Positions 35,823-50,125 of a stretch of 64,000 nt of DNA are shown here, one piece after another (positions within the stretch are counted from its first letter, which is position 1; each line of letters begins with the position of its first letter). This stretch comes from Hydra vulgaris (taxonomy: Eukaryota > Cnidaria > Hydrozoa > Anthoathecata > Hydridae). The position numbers and the translations under genes were made by a program. The notes below the pieces were generated by a model, which ran no database searches, was not told the DNA's origin, and was given only the letters and a program-made list of their open reading frames with translations. The stretch spans positions 3,116,001 through 3,180,000 of the forward strand of contig NC_088922.1 of NCBI RefSeq assembly GCF_038396675.1, in the 5' to 3' direction.

Positions 35823-36822
35823 CTAAATGCAAAACCCCATCTAAATATATAAAAAATAAAAAAGTTCAATTTATGTACGCAGATTCTAAAATTGTTAATT
35901 GATTTATTGATTTTCATTACTAAATCCATAATGTTTTTTTAACCCTAGCAACGTCCATAAGAGCGGTGTAGAATCTTGTTAAAAAATCACAGCTATAAAG
36001 CGGAACTTAAAGTAGTTGTAGTAAAAAGCTTGGTTTGGCTTCTCCATTCATCCAGCAAGTGATATACATTTGGGTTATTAAATCATAACAAAGGTTACTG
36101 TATTTCTCAAGCTTATAAACAGACAAATATTTTTAAGGTTTATTAAGAATGAATAAATATTCAGAGTGAAATCAAGAACTACAAGTAAAAAAAGGAGAAA
36201 AGCTTTTTTAGTAAAAGGATTTAACAGTCTTGATAATGTTAATACCTTAGTGGAGTTTAATGATAATTCTGCTGTAGATGTTTTAATTGAATCAAATGCC
36301 ACAACTCTTAAGTATGTAAGATACCTAGTAATTGTTGCATTTGATTGGGGCATATCCAGGGGTACAGGGGACGTTAAAAACTTTTTTAACTGTATAAAAC
36401 TAAACACATTTTTCAGAAAAAATTGCTTTTTTACAGAAAATATAAATTTAAAAAAACCAAAAAGTGATTATAATTTTTATAGCAGACTATTACTCTATAT
36501 GAGAGGTGTATGTTAGAGTTTGAGGTGGGTATAGTGGTTATGATTTAACATACCCTAGTATTAAAAATTATTTGTTTTCGTACATGTTTTTATCACTGCA
36601 AACATAAGTAGAATTAGTATACAAAAAAAAAAAAAAAAAAAAATGCACCCCGCCCCCCACCGCACCTCCACCTTCATTCAACCTTAAAAAATGTAAAAAG
36701 AAACTATAAAATTTTTGGAACAGTTTTTTTATTTTTAGGGATAACTAAAATATTTTACTCTAAAGCATTAACTGATCGTTTAACTACTTTTTCTCTTAAC
36801 CTTATATCTACACTGTCTAAAT
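35823..36822. other. Region without recognised gene
   Basis: A 116-codon frame at 36166-36516 (+) is not recognised and has no supporting context. A20 and a C-rich tract occur near 36630-36670. Otherwise nothing supportable. Confidence 0.4.
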
Positions 36823-37811
36823 CTGTAATCGGGAACCTGCGGCTCTTTTGTTGAAGAAATGTGACTCTCATATAGATTTACAACGTTAAAAATTTAACTT
36901 CTTTTTATTTTTACTTTTGTATTTTCTAGAGTATTTTCTACTTAATTCCCCCCCCCCCTATATATTTATGCAATATTTTTTGTCTCTATGTTTTCTAGTT
37001 TTTCATATATTTTTATGTACTATTCTTTTATGTGTCTATTTTTTCCAATTTTTCAAAAATGAAGGATAAAACTAATCATTTTTGAAATTTTTTTGCACAT
37101 TTTTTTATTTACTATATGCCTATTTGCCAATTTTTCCAAAAATGAAAAAGAAACATATCATATATATTGATATCATAGATATTGATGCGATGGTGCTTCG
37201 AATGCAAAGTACAAAAGCAAAAATATATTTGAGCAATTATTCGAATTTATATTAATATAACAAACTTATTTTAATTATTATTTATTTTGACTTTCAATTA
37301 TTCAAATATATTTTGTAGTTGTAATTTAATTTTAGCTTTTTTGGTATACTAAGACTGGTAAGTTAATTATTATTTATTTTAGCTTTAGTATTCAATTATA
37401 TTTTTTAATTTTTTTATAACGCATTAAAACTGGTAGATCATAATGAGCACCAAAAAAAGAAATGTTGCGGATGAAAATAGAAGATTTAATAAACTATGAA
37501 CTAAAAAATATGCAGTTTTAAAAAGTGATGGTAATCCTCTATGTTAAATATGTTCTGTGAATAAAAATCAAGCAATGTTGAACGACATTTTGAAGGAAAA
37601 CATAAAGAATTTGCACAAAAATATCTCGAAGGTGAACGCAGAAAAAAAGCTAATAATAAATTGCAACGAAAACAATTAATTCAACAAAATTGCTTTTCAA
37701 ATTATGTTCATTCCGGATCGACCACAACTGAACAAGCTTCGCATTATCGTTGCAAATTGCAAAAGCTGGTAAACCATTTACAGATGGTGAGTTTTTGAAG
37801 GATTGCATGTA

Positions 37812-40733
37812 GGGGAGATGGGGGCGCATTGATCGCCGGGGCAGTATGATCTTTTGGCTTTTACTCGTTCATTTTTGCCTTACTAGAAGTGAGGTTGCAA
37901 TTTAATTAACCATTATGCTTCCCTAATTGATTATTCGTAATATTTTTTCATAAGGTTATCAGCGTCAAAAAAAATAAAGAAATATTGTTTTTCGTCATAA
38001 AAAGTGATTTTTTTAAATCGTACTATAATTCAAATATATTTTTATTTAGATGTCTATGGGTTAACAACAATTTTATTTTAAATTTGTAAGTGTTAGGTGT
38101 ATAATATGATATATAATTTTTATTTGGCTGCAATTTATACAGTAGATATTGCTATCAATATGTTACCTATACCTATTGGGGTACATTGATCTTTGACTAT
38201 GCGGGGCCCATTGATCGAAGGATGAAAGTGCCCCATAGAAGACGAAGTGCCCCATGTTTTTGTTTATAAGCAATACAGTTAAACGAATGGAATTGTATTT
38301 ATAATTTAAAAAAAAACTATATATAAACAAACAATAGCTTTTAGCATTTCATTTTTTAAATCTACTTATGTTATATGCTAGTAATAATAATACTATTATT
38401 TTATAATATCAAAAGAATAATATTTAACATAATAATTAAAAAATATTTAACATAATATTATTATGTTAAATATTAGCATTTATTAAAAACATATGTTTTT
38501 ATTGATATATTTTTTTACAGATCTTAAAATGGTTAGAAATAGAATTAAAAAAACAAATAAAGTTGCTATACCAAGTGAAACAATGAAAGTAGCTGTTAAT
38601 AAAGTTTTAGAAGGAACACAACTGAATGTTGTAGCACGTCAGTTTAACATAGATAGAATGACTTTAGAAAGATATTGTCGTAAAAAGAGGCTTAATCCAA
38701 ATGAAGCTTTCAAGCCTAACTACAACAATAGACAAGTTTTTACAGCAGAAGATGAAAAAAGTTTATCAAGTTATTTACTAATTGCATCAAAAATGAACTA
38801 TGGCCTTTCAACTAGGTCAACGCGATTATTGGCATATGAATTTGCTTTAAAAAACAATAAGATATGCCCATCATCATGGATCAAAAATAAAATTGCAGGC
38901 ATTGATTGGTTGCAAGGTTTTATGAAAAGACAACCAGAGTTGTCTCTACGAACACCTGAAGCAACGAGCTTCGCTCGATCAACAGCTTTTAACAAACACA
39001 CTGTAAGAGAGTTTTTTCAAAATCTTAAAACGGTAAGAAATCGATATAAATATAATCCTAACTGTATATATAATGTTGATGAAACTGGTTTAACAACTGT
39101 TCAAAAGCCGGTAAAGGTTTTAGCTGGTAGAGGAAGCAAACAAGTTGGAAGAATCATATCTGCAGAACGAGGAACATTGGTAACTGTATGTTGTGCCTCT
39201 AATGCTATTGGAAATTCAATTCCTCCATTATTTATTTTTCCTAGGGTAAAGTTTCATGATTACATGATTAAGGAAGGACCTCCTGGATGTGTGGGATTTT
39301 CAAATCCTTCTGGTTGGATGAACTCAGAAATTTTCATAGAATGGATTAAACATTTTGTTAAATATTCAAACTGTTCTCAGGAATCTCCAGTTTTGTTACT
39401 TCTCGACAGTCATGAAAGTCATATTTCTGTTAAAGGCTTGGAGCTTGCAATTCAACACGGAATTACAATGATAAGTTTTCCTCCCCATTGCAGCCATATT
39501 TTTGCAGCCTTTAGACAGAACTGTTTTTGGACCATTGAAAAGGTTTTACAATTCTGCATGTGATAATTGGATGGTTTCAAACCCAAGACCAATGACCATT
39601 TATGATATTGTTTCAATAGTTCGAGAACCGTATACAAAAGCTTTCTCACCATCTAATATACAGACAGGATTTAGAGTAGCTGGCATTGAGCCATTCAATT
39701 CTGAAATTTTTAAAGATGACGAATATTTACCATCATCAGTTACAGATAGAGCTGCTCCAGATACAGTTACTGTCACTCCTGTCAACAACATGGAATCTGA
39801 AATGATACCAGCACATGTTAATCACATAGAGTCTGAAATAACTATAGTAAATATTGAAACAAGTATTTTAAACAAAGTGTCAACAAGTGTTGCTTCTATA
39901 ATCTCACCTGAGGTTTTAAAACCTTACCCAAAAGCATCTGCCAGAAAAAAAAAAGTTAAAAGTAGGCAGTTAAAAACAAGGATCTTGACTGATACTCCTG
40001 TCAGAAATGAAATTCGTTTGTCAAAAGAAAAGAAAATTTTGAAGCAAACCAAAAATCAACAAAAAGTCTCCACAAAAGATAAGAAAGAAACTAAGAATTA
40101 CTTGCTTAGGAATAAAAAACAATGTAAACCAAAAGCTGCTTCACAATTTGACTTTCACAAATGATGAAATATTCTTAATCAAAATATTGTACTTTTAACA
40201 AGTTTTGTAAACTTAAAAGTTGTATTCTTATTTTAGTCTTTATATTTCAGTTCTTATAAATTTCAAGTTGTTGTAAAGTTTTAAACGTATATAAAGCGGG
40301 TAGCTTATAGCTGCTGTGATTTATACATTTTTTAATTAAAAATTAGACTAGTGGGTTTAACTGCTATATTTAAAAAATAATTAAAAAATTTAGATGTATT
40401 ATATGTTATACAATATTACCCTTTGACTAAATTATTTACAAGATTTAGTTATAGAAGTGTTAAACGTTTAGATAATATTACGCATATAAGATCAATGTGC
40501 CCCAAGTCGGAGATCATAGTACCCCATAGTTTGGGGTACATTGATCTTTTGAGAGGGTTGTTTAAAAGTTAAAATTATTCATGTTTATCATTTTTTTAAA
40601 TCAAAATATTTATATATTCCAAAAGCCAGATAGTTCTACATGTGTTTCGTAGTTAATAAGTTTTTACATCTCTTTCAGGTTCTGCACAATTTTCAAAACA
40701 CTGCTACGACGATCAATGCGCCCCCATCTCCCC
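37812..40733 (+). mobile_element. Pogo-like transposon B (2,922 bp), nearly intact
   Basis: Inverted ends GGGGAGATGGGGGCGCATTG at 37812 and complement ending at 40733, with TA on each side (37810-37811 and 40734-40735), inserted inside the hAT transposase gene. Subterminal words GGGG..CATTGATC occur at 38178, 38203, 40490 (inverted), 40512 (inverted) and 40533. One transposase gene with a single frameshift. Confidence 0.95.
38529..40164 (+). pseudogene. Pogo/jerky-like DDE_1 transposase, one frameshift
   Basis: ATG at 38529 (AAAATGGTT, good initiation context) is preferred over 38493, whose extra 12 residues are hydrophobic and unlike the family. HTH: LEGTQLNVVARQFNIDRMTL. CENP-B-like HTH: EDEKSLSSYLLIASKMNYGL and GIDWLQGFMKRQPELSLRTP. 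DDE_1: IYNVDETGLTTVQ (Asp 1), VLLLLDSHESHISV (Asp 2), and FPPHCSHI, then after a +1 shift QPLDRTVFGPLKRF (Asp 3). The shift lies in a T5 run at about 39496-39501. It is the only lesion, so the protein of about 545 residues is one base from intact. Lys/Arg-rich tail with KPYPKASARKKKVKSRQ. Mobilises the element by binding CATTGATC-type sites, by inference. Confidence 0.92.
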
Positions 40734-41480
40734 TATACTGTTTCTGGAATTCTATATAATGATTTTAAAAACAAAGATTTAATACTATCAAAGATTAAAG
40801 ATATACCACTCTCGGCTAGAACCATGAAGGAACGAATTTTGAATATTGCAGAAGAGGTTTCAAACATGAAAATAGAAGATATTAAAACGGCTGAATTTTT
40901 GTCCCTGGCTATTGATGAATCTGTAGATGTCACTGATATATCTCAATGTTGCGTAATGGTCAAATACTTAACACAATTTCCGGTGTACATATCTATAAAG
41001 AAAACATGAAAGATACGCCACAGGATATCATATTCCAATGCTGGACTTCACTTCCAAATACTTATATAAATTCCAAAAAACTTGCTTTTGGTCTATTAAC
41101 CATTTTTAGTTCAACGTATAATTGTGAACAATTTTTTGATCGATGAGTTTTATTAAAAATAAATACCGAAGTAACAGAGGTAAGTACGCAGGCTCTACTA
41201 CAGTTGCATTCAACGAAATATCAGCCAAAATTAACCAAATTATCAAAAAAAGTTCCAATTCAGAACTCACATTAAATTTCATTTCACCAATAATAGTTGT
41301 TATTAGCTATAGATTTTTCTATCTTTTTATATATATAAATATATAATATGTGAATTTTATTTTATGATTTCAAGTTAATAAAAAAAACCTAAAATTTTAT
41401 ATTTTTGTGGCTCTTCATTATTATTTTGAATTTTTTTTAGCCGTTATGGCTCTTAGGTTAAAAAAGGTTCCCGACCCATG

Positions 41481-41839
41481 GTCTAAATTATCCACAGTCC
41501 TCTTCTTTTGATGATCTTAGTTTGCAAGAAATATAGTAAACTGTTACATTAGGGGGACATACTTTGGCATCACTAAACATACGATAAAATTCCTCACTAT
41601 CTATTTTGTGAAGTCTTGCGCTCGTTTGCTCCTATATAAATGTTTCTATACTAGTAAGTGTTGTATGTTTAAAATATTTTCCACTGCAATAAACAAACAG
41701 AAGTCAATTTTATCATCAATAAAGCATAAACTTGTTTCTGATTATAAAATATTTCGATTAAGCAACTTTACAAAAAAAAAGTCTGTTTGCAAAACAACAT
41801 GTTAAAAAGTCGAATGCTCTTACGTCACATAAAATGTTT
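41481..41839. other. Spacer, no gene recognised
   Basis: Short AT-rich interval between the hAT target duplication and the 3' end of the next non-LTR element. Confidence 0.4.
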
Positions 41840-43640
41840 TTTTATTATTAGTTATTTTTTATTCTGACTTCCAAAAAGGCTGCAAGCAGCCACTATTAAG
41901 TTAAGAGTTACTAGAAAACAAAGAATAGTGTTAAAGAGCAAGGAGTCACCAAGCTGTTACAGAAGTAAAATCAGATTTGAGATTGGCTGCCTGTTCTAAG
42001 ACATCGAAAATCTTGACTTTTTGACAAGACAGGAATATAAAGTTGAGTCATAAGCAAATAGAGCCGTTTTAGATGTAAGGTTGTCAGGAAGATTACTTAT
42101 GCAGATATAAAACAAAACAGGACCAAGTATAGAATCATTTAGTACTGAAGAAGCCGTTGCGCAGTGGTTAGAGTTCGGGTTCAGAGGTTCATGGTTCGAC
42201 GCCGGCCAATAAACGAAAATGAAAAAGACTAGTATGCTAAACTTTATTGAAAGTTTTTGATATGTCAAGAGCAATAGCCCTATCTTTGCCACATCCCTCT
42301 AATTAACAATAAAAATATTCAGTCACAGCAGCAAGTCAGCCGTAGAGTAAGAAAATTGAAAACCGTATTGATTGTCTGACTGTAGCATATTTGACTCTAG
42401 ATAAGATATTAGAAATTTGTTCATCAAAGACTCAAAAACTTTAGAAAAATTTAGAGAGAATTTCGGAGAGTTTTGGAAAACACTATTGTAAGACTTTAAC
42501 ACCTCAAGCCGTAGAAGAGTTTAACTAAGATGTAACTTTAGCAACGGAAGCTAACGTGATTTAAATCTTACAATGATTGAATCTAATTATTCCGACAATG
42601 GTTAATCTGTTTAATTGAATTGGAAGAAAGAGTATGGCCATAAGCATCAAATGCCAAATTAGAAGAAAAGATTTTCAAAAATAACTCTGCTTTATTCCTG
42701 GAAGATGTGATAAGATCAGTCCCATAAATAAAAGAATTTAGACCTACCTTTGTTAACAACGCTTTTCAAGATTTTTCAAAAGTCTCCAGAGCCTAACTTC
42801 TAAGATAAGATACGAGATTTTGTGAACTGAGAATAATGGAACTTAGCATCAGACAGCACCTTTTTACATCAATTTATTGTAACAATAAACAGGTTTTTGT
42901 TCTTAGGAGATTTGCTTTTTAGAAATAGATGAAAAATTTGATTACGATTAGATATAGCCACCGCACAAGTAGGTAAAAAGCATAGAGTAGAATGAGACTT
43001 GATTTGGAGTTGACATGAAGAAATAAAAGCTTTCATCATAGTCAGGAAACAATGTAACACATGTTTACATCTATGCCAGCCTATTTGATGAAGTAGGGGT
43101 TTAAGACTGGTCAAAAAACTTATTCTACTTGTCCCAATAGTCTTTGCCTAGGAGGCCTTTTACAAGATATTAGCTGGATGCAGTTAACATCTAGGTAAGA
43201 TGAGCATTTTTTTTATTAAGATATAATCTAGCTTTTACTCAACCAAGAGCTCCAACGCTGGGGATTTGTTTCTCTTAGGCTTTGCATAAACCAAATCAAA
43301 CCCTACAAGGTGTATGAGCAGAGTATGGGGTAGGTAGTACTGGGTTACATGATACCAAAACAGGGTGATTGTGATGAGCCTGAACATGACCTACCCTGGA
43401 GTAGTTAAAAGATATTGTTTCCTGCAAGCAAAACTTTAAAACATTGATAAAAATATTTTGGAAATGCATTCGAAAAAACATTGCATCAAACAGAATACTA
43501 GAGGTTAAAGTGAGCGTAGTATAGTTAGAGTTATTAATTGGTTATAGAGCTCACATTGCATCAGAGATTTAAACAGAACACAAACATACATAAAGTACTT
43601 ACGGACGAACCTATAACGCGCTAAAGGTTCAGACAGAACA
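41840..43640 (-). pseudogene. Non-LTR retrotransposon, decayed (family 2)
   Basis: Read on the minus strand: 43640-43115 matches the repeat at 1-900. Then CAVAISNRNQIFHLFLKSKS and CKKVLSDAKFHYSQFTKSRI (endonuclease-RT linker), NKAELFLKIFSSNLAFDAYG, QSDNQYGFQFSYSTADLL, KDRAIALDISKTFNKV, and SILGPVLFYICISNLPDNL with the active site degenerated to FAYDSTLYSCL near 42070. The 3' end at about 41870-41920 (CTGCAAGCAGCCACTATTAA) is shared with both flanks of the insertion at 55345-56315. Many stops and frameshifts. A tRNA-like segment is inserted at about 42140-42215. Not functional. Confidence 0.8.
42140..42215 (+). mobile_element. tRNA-like (SINE head) insertion inside RT relic
   Basis: GCCGTTGCGCAGTGGTTAGA (A box) and GGTTCGACGCCGGCC (B box) lie 30 nt apart, as in tRNA genes. 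They interrupt the RT between the LDISKTF and SILGP motifs. Acceptor pairing is absent. Too short and irregular for a tRNA gene. Confidence 0.6.
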
Positions 43641-44049
43641 CACACACATACACACACATGTATATATACATACATATATATATCTATATAAATATATACA
43701 TACAAGTATATATAAATATATACTTTAACAATATCGACTGGCAGATGGAATTCAACAAACGCAATATTAATGACTATTGTAACACTTTCTTGAACCGCTA
43801 TTTCCTGTGACCAAATTAAAAACGGATTTGTCGAGAAAATGAATGGATAAATAGCGACATCAAGAACAAACTGAAAGCTAAAATGATGTGAGCGCACATG
43901 TGAAAAACTGTTCTGAAAGCACATGTGAAAAGCTGTTCTGAACAAGTGAAAAACTGTTTTGAGCGCACATGTGAAAAACTGTTCTGAAGTGAAAAACTGT
44001 TCTGACAGCTTCTTTATACCGTTATGCACAATTTTTTAGAAGTCGCTAG
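43641..44049. repeat. Tandem repeat (ACATGTGAAAAACTGTTCTG)n
   Basis: At 43890-44003 a unit of about 25 bp, GCGCACATGTGAAAAACTGT plus TCTGA, repeats five times with deletions. Before it lies TA/CA microsatellite sequence (43640-43730). The minus-strand frame over this area is a product of the repeats. Confidence 0.75.
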
Positions 44050-44398
44050 ATAAGGGGTGTTGTCCTGAAATATAAAAAAAGATTAACATAACAAGTTCAA
44101 AAAAGGAAGTAGACTCGACCCTTGAAATTACCGGCCTTTATTTTTACCATCAATTGTATGTAAATATATTTTTTACCATATTTGAAATTAGTTACATCCC
44201 AAAAGTAGAACAAATATTTTGGTAGAAAAATCTCAGCAAAGTTAATCAATATATTCATAAACCATACAGTAATAAAGTTTAACTATTCTACTTTTTAAAA
44301 ATAACTTATGTTGATATCAAGTTCTTAAAAGTTTACAAACAAAACAAATATTTACCACCCTAACACATAACAGACTTGGAAGTTGATTTAAATAAACC

Positions 44399-44520
44399 AG
44401 TGGCGGACTAAGACTTTTCGGGGCCCGGGACTATATATTTTGGAGGCCTTTTTTGTGTGCCACAGCGTAAAAAATGACCAAAAAAAAAAATAGATACTCA
44501 AAACTATTTCGGGGCCCCTA
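44399..44520. repeat. Possible hAT-type MITE remnant
   Basis: CAGTGGCGGACTAAGACTTT resembles hAT MITE termini, and GGGGCCC occurs near both ends (44440, 44512). Not enough to define the other end. Confidence 0.3.
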
Positions 44521-44549
44521 AATATGCGGAGTTATACTGAAATAAACTT

Positions 44550-46702
<2,153 letters not shown>

Positions 46703-46771
46703 GTACACCCTTTTGATGAGCGTAATTTAGAGCTAGTAAAGCTCTAAATTACGCTCATCAAAAAGGTGTAC
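46703..46771. repeat. 31-bp arm hairpin
   Basis: GTACACCCTTTTGATGAGCG then TAATTTAGAGC pairs with its complement after a 7-nt loop; one mismatch. Confidence 0.95.
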
Positions 46772-48293
46772 ATTACGCATGTTTTTAAGCACAAATCTAA
46801 TAATACCGGAATTCTTAAAGTGTTTACTTGATGTATGAGAGTCATTTAAAATTAAAATTAAAATGTTTATATCAAATTAATTATAAAATATTTATATCAA
46901 AATAATTATATTAAATTCGAAGAAAGTTTATTTGTCTTTTCTACATTACTTAAGAAAGCGCATTTTTGTAAGCTTAATCATTTTTCCGAGCCTCTCGATA
47001 CATTTAGGTGGAATTTTTCTTTTTTAAAAGATCTTTTGAATAATAATTATGGAGATTCGTAAAAACTATTTTGAAATTTTTTTAATACTTTATTGACTTT
47101 AGTAATACTTTATATATACATATATATATACATACGGTTTCTTTAAACGGTTAATTTTGATAAACGATGATAATAATTTTCATTTACTCGACTAGATTAT
47201 TTATTTACTGGTCGATTTATAAACATACTATTTACTAGTCAGTAAAAAGAACACCTTAAAAGTCACAAAAAAACAAACAAACAAACAAAAAAAAAACAAA
47301 CAGGAAAGTTAGCAAAGCATTGGAAATACTACACAATAAAACCTTTCGATTGTTGCGAAAGGTTTTATTGTGTAGTATTTCCCAGTTAAAACCATTAATG
47401 ATCTTAACTGGGATAATAACAATTATGTGAGACATCATTTTAGAAATACGTATTCAAATACTTATGTCGCAAAAAACTCTTAAAAAGAAGCTCTTACAAA
47501 GAACCATGTTTCGTTAATTTAGACCGTCTTGCATAATATAGGGGTTTTATTATTCATATAAGTTTTTTTAATATACTTGATAGCAAGGGTATTATTTTTC
47601 CTCAAAATATCGTAAAAATAAATATAGTAAAAATATTATATAGTTCTAAAATTTTGTTGTTGCAATTTTTCTATTTTTGCATTTACTTCGTGTAAACACT
47701 TTATCTTATAACATTTGTAAATGTTGTAAAATTTGTGCCAATATACCAATGGGCGTGTTATAAATGAAAAATTTTATAACTGAGTTTAATTTGTATTTTA
47801 TAAAGAACTTCACAACAATTTATGCAGTTTATCAAAGTCAATCTTTCTTGTATTTAAGTTTTTTATTTAGACATGATATATTTAATATACCTTGATTTGG
47901 TTTAAAGAGTCTTGATAAATATGTTAAATATATCTCGACTTGCCCTAGATCAAAAGGCAGCCATATCAAAGTAACTTATTTAACTAAATGGCAAGGTTTT
48001 ATGAAATAATGTAATGAAATAAGGTTTTAAAATTAATTATAACTTATAAAACATACCAAACTTATCTACGTTACATATTATAATATTGAATTTTTAAGTC
48101 GTCACTGTCTTAAACATTCACCCCCTCCTCCTGTACAAATGTCTACTGGAGGAGAGGGAGGGGGTGAGTACGTTTCTCCTCTTCCCCTCATACCTTCGTA
48201 CTACTAAAATGTGCTTTTTTAGAAAAAGTTTGTTTATTTTGTAAAAATACAGTTCAGCCTAAATTTTGCATTGAATATTTTTCTTTATGTCAA
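46772..48293. other. Non-coding AT-rich region
   Basis: Contains the hairpin at 47322-47382 and a short C/G-rich inverted repeat at 48117-48170 (TTCACCCCCTCCTCCTG against its complement). No gene seen. Confidence 0.5.
47322..47382. repeat. 27-bp perfect hairpin
   Basis: GGAAATACTACACAATAAAA plus CCTTTCG, 7-nt loop, exact complement. Confidence 0.95.
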
Positions 48294-48425
48294 CCCAGCA
48301 GGCACAGAACGTCCGATGAATAACTTAAGGACGTCCTAAAGACTTGGTACAGACGTCCGTGGGACGTCTATATGACGTCTTAAGGACGTCATATAGACGT
48401 CCAATGGACGTCTGTACCCGCCAGG
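48294..48425. repeat. MITE with GACGTC periodicity
   Basis: Ends CCCAGCAGGCACAGAACGTC and CCTGGCGGGTACAGACGTCC (right end, complement). Between them are ten ACGTC words in both orientations, several as full GACGTC palindromes, giving a self-complementary element of about 130 bp. Confidence 0.75.
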
Positions 48426-48883
48426 AAGAATGATCTATCGACTAATTGTAACTATTTTGTAAGTCGTATTTGTGTGGGCGGTTTTTTATGAATTTATTCA
48501 AATATTTATGGTTTTTCTACATTACTTTGTAATCATTTTTTTAGTTTAACGTGACTCACTGCTAAAAAAATCTATATTTTCATCAAAACTTGTTTTTTTT
48601 TGTATTTCTTTTGTTTTATTGCAATTTAACATAATTGAAAACGTTTTTAGAGTCTGTTTTAATATACCTTAAGTATATTTTGTGGCATTTCACTTTATTT
48701 AGATCTTTTAACTTTGCCATAACAATTTTATCATACTAGCGGCCTGTAGCAACACAAACTTATAATAATAATTGCCCTCTCCCTTTGTTTTAATTTAAGT
48801 TTTTTTTATCAAACTTGGTTAATTACACATTAGTTTAGTATGCCAGCATGGTTTGATAAAAGTTAACATTGAGTAGAAGTTGC

Positions 48884-49022
48884 TGTTGTTGTATGAAGTT
48901 ATTGTTGTTGTATGAAGTTATTTTTGCTGTTTGAAGTTATCGTTGTTCTAGAAAGTTATTGCTGTTGAATGAAGTTATTGTTGTTGCATGAAGTTACTGT
49001 TGTTGTATGAAGTTATTGTTTT
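48884..49022. repeat. 19-bp tandem repeat (TATGAAGTTATTGTTGTTG)
   Basis: Seven diverged copies at 19-bp spacing. Confidence 0.8.
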
Positions 49023-49359
49023 ACTTGCAAATGTTTGTAACTTTTATATAATGTAGTATAACTTATTGTTTTTCTAATATTTATTAGAACCTAGGAGTGA
49101 ACACAGCTATATTGTATTTTAATGAAGGAACAGGTGTGCAGAGAGTCATGAGTCACATTAACGTTAAGATTTGAAAGAAAAACAACAGTTTATTTATTTA
49201 ATTTAAGTATTATAAACTCTTAACTAATATTAACCAAAAAAACACATTAAAATAAAAAAAATAGAAGATTGTAATTTAAGGTCATTAACAAGAGTCGGCA
49301 AAATTAAGAGTAACAACTTGAAATGATTAAGTCTGGAAGTTTTTGAAAACTTTATTGTC

Positions 49360-49560
49360 TTATTAACATATTCACGTTTAAAAACTTTATTATTTATCAA
49401 CATTCACATTTTTATGTTTAAAAACTTTATTTTCATTTCTAAACTTCCACATTTTTATGTTTAAAACCTTATTGTCATTTATTAACATTTACATTTTTAT
49501 GTTTAAAAACCATATTGTCACTTATTAACATTCACATTTTTAGGCAATTATATTTTTAGG
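49360..49560. repeat. Diverged tandem repeat (~55 bp)
   Basis: TTTTTATGTTTAAAAACTTT, then ATT.TCATT.ATTAACATTC, recurs about four times, with one more related copy at 50070-50125 beyond the 21-bp minisatellite. Confidence 0.7.
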
Positions 49561-49684
49561 TGATAAAAACATGGAAATTAAGTAGTTTTAAAACTAAAAG
49601 TCAAATAAAACATTTATTATATCTGAGGTATCTTTATATTTTTACTAACTTATATCAGCTGTTGCTGCTTAACTACTTAATAAT

Positions 49685-50033
49685 TCTAATAATGTTATGT
49701 TAATGTCTAATAATGTTATGTTAATGTCTAATAATGTTATGTTAATGTCTAATAATGTTATGTTAATGTCTAATAATGTTATGTTAATGTCTAATAATGT
49801 TATGTTAATGTCTAATAATGTTATGTTAATGTCTAATAATGTTATGTTAATGTCTAATAATGTTATGTTAATGTCTAATAATGTTATGTTAATGTCTAAT
49901 AATGTTATGTTAATGTCTAATAATGTTATGTTAATGCCTAATAATGTTATGTTAACGTCTAATAATGTTATGTTAATGTCTAATAATGTTATGTTAATGT
50001 CTAATAATGTTATGTTAATGTCTAACAATGTTG
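49685..50033. repeat. 21-bp minisatellite, 16.6 copies
   Basis: Unit TCTAATAATGTTATGTTAAT plus G, nearly perfect, with only three single-base variants. The unit is a multiple of three without stops, so both strands stay open (MLMSNNV on +, LDINITL on -). Confidence 0.97.
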
Positions 50034-50125
50034 CAAGGGCTTTTGCTCTTACATATCATGTGAAAGCAAAAACATTTTTATATTTAAAAACTTTAGTCAT
50101 TTATTAACATTCACATTTTTAGGCA

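Larger units (their letters stand above)
37443..41335 (+). pseudogene. hAT (GTF2IRD2/ZBED-like) transposase, deleted and interrupted
   Basis: Begins MSTKKRNVADENRRFNK. The BED finger is broken (CL.ICSV, then SNVERHFEGKHKEFAQKYLE). KAGKPFTDGEFLKDCM follows and is cut by pogo-like element B. After 40733 the frame resumes: IKDIPLSARTMKERILNIAE, TAEFLSLAIDESVDVTDISQ (first catalytic region) and QCCVMVKYL, then a deletion of the central RNase H part. Finally LPNTYINSKKLAFGLLTIFS, STYNCEQFF and MSFIKNKYRSNRG form the C-terminal hAT dimerisation motif. Stops and a frameshift add to the damage. Dead copy. Confidence 0.88.
36823..41480 (+). mobile_element. hAT transposon, interrupted by pogo-like element B
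   Basis: Ends CTGTAATCGGGAACC and CATGGGTCGGGAACC (right end, complement) are flanked by identical 8-bp GTCTAAAT at 36815-36822 and 41481-41488, the hallmark hAT target duplication. Without the nested element (37812-40733) it is about 1.74 kb. It encodes a BED-finger hAT transposase with a large internal deletion, so it is a non-autonomous derivative. Confidence 0.93.

Noticed and set aside
36166-36516. 116-codon plus-strand ORF as a gene
   Set aside because: No recognised motif, no splice or element context; the opposite strand is also open over most of the same span.
43505-44029. 174-codon minus-strand ORF
   Set aside because: Made from ACATGTGAAAAACTG tandem repeats and a TA/CA microsatellite; no family likeness.
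49669-50107. Repeat proteins (MLMSNNV)n and (LDINITL)n
   Set aside because: Both come from the 21-bp minisatellite; open on both strands by unit length only.
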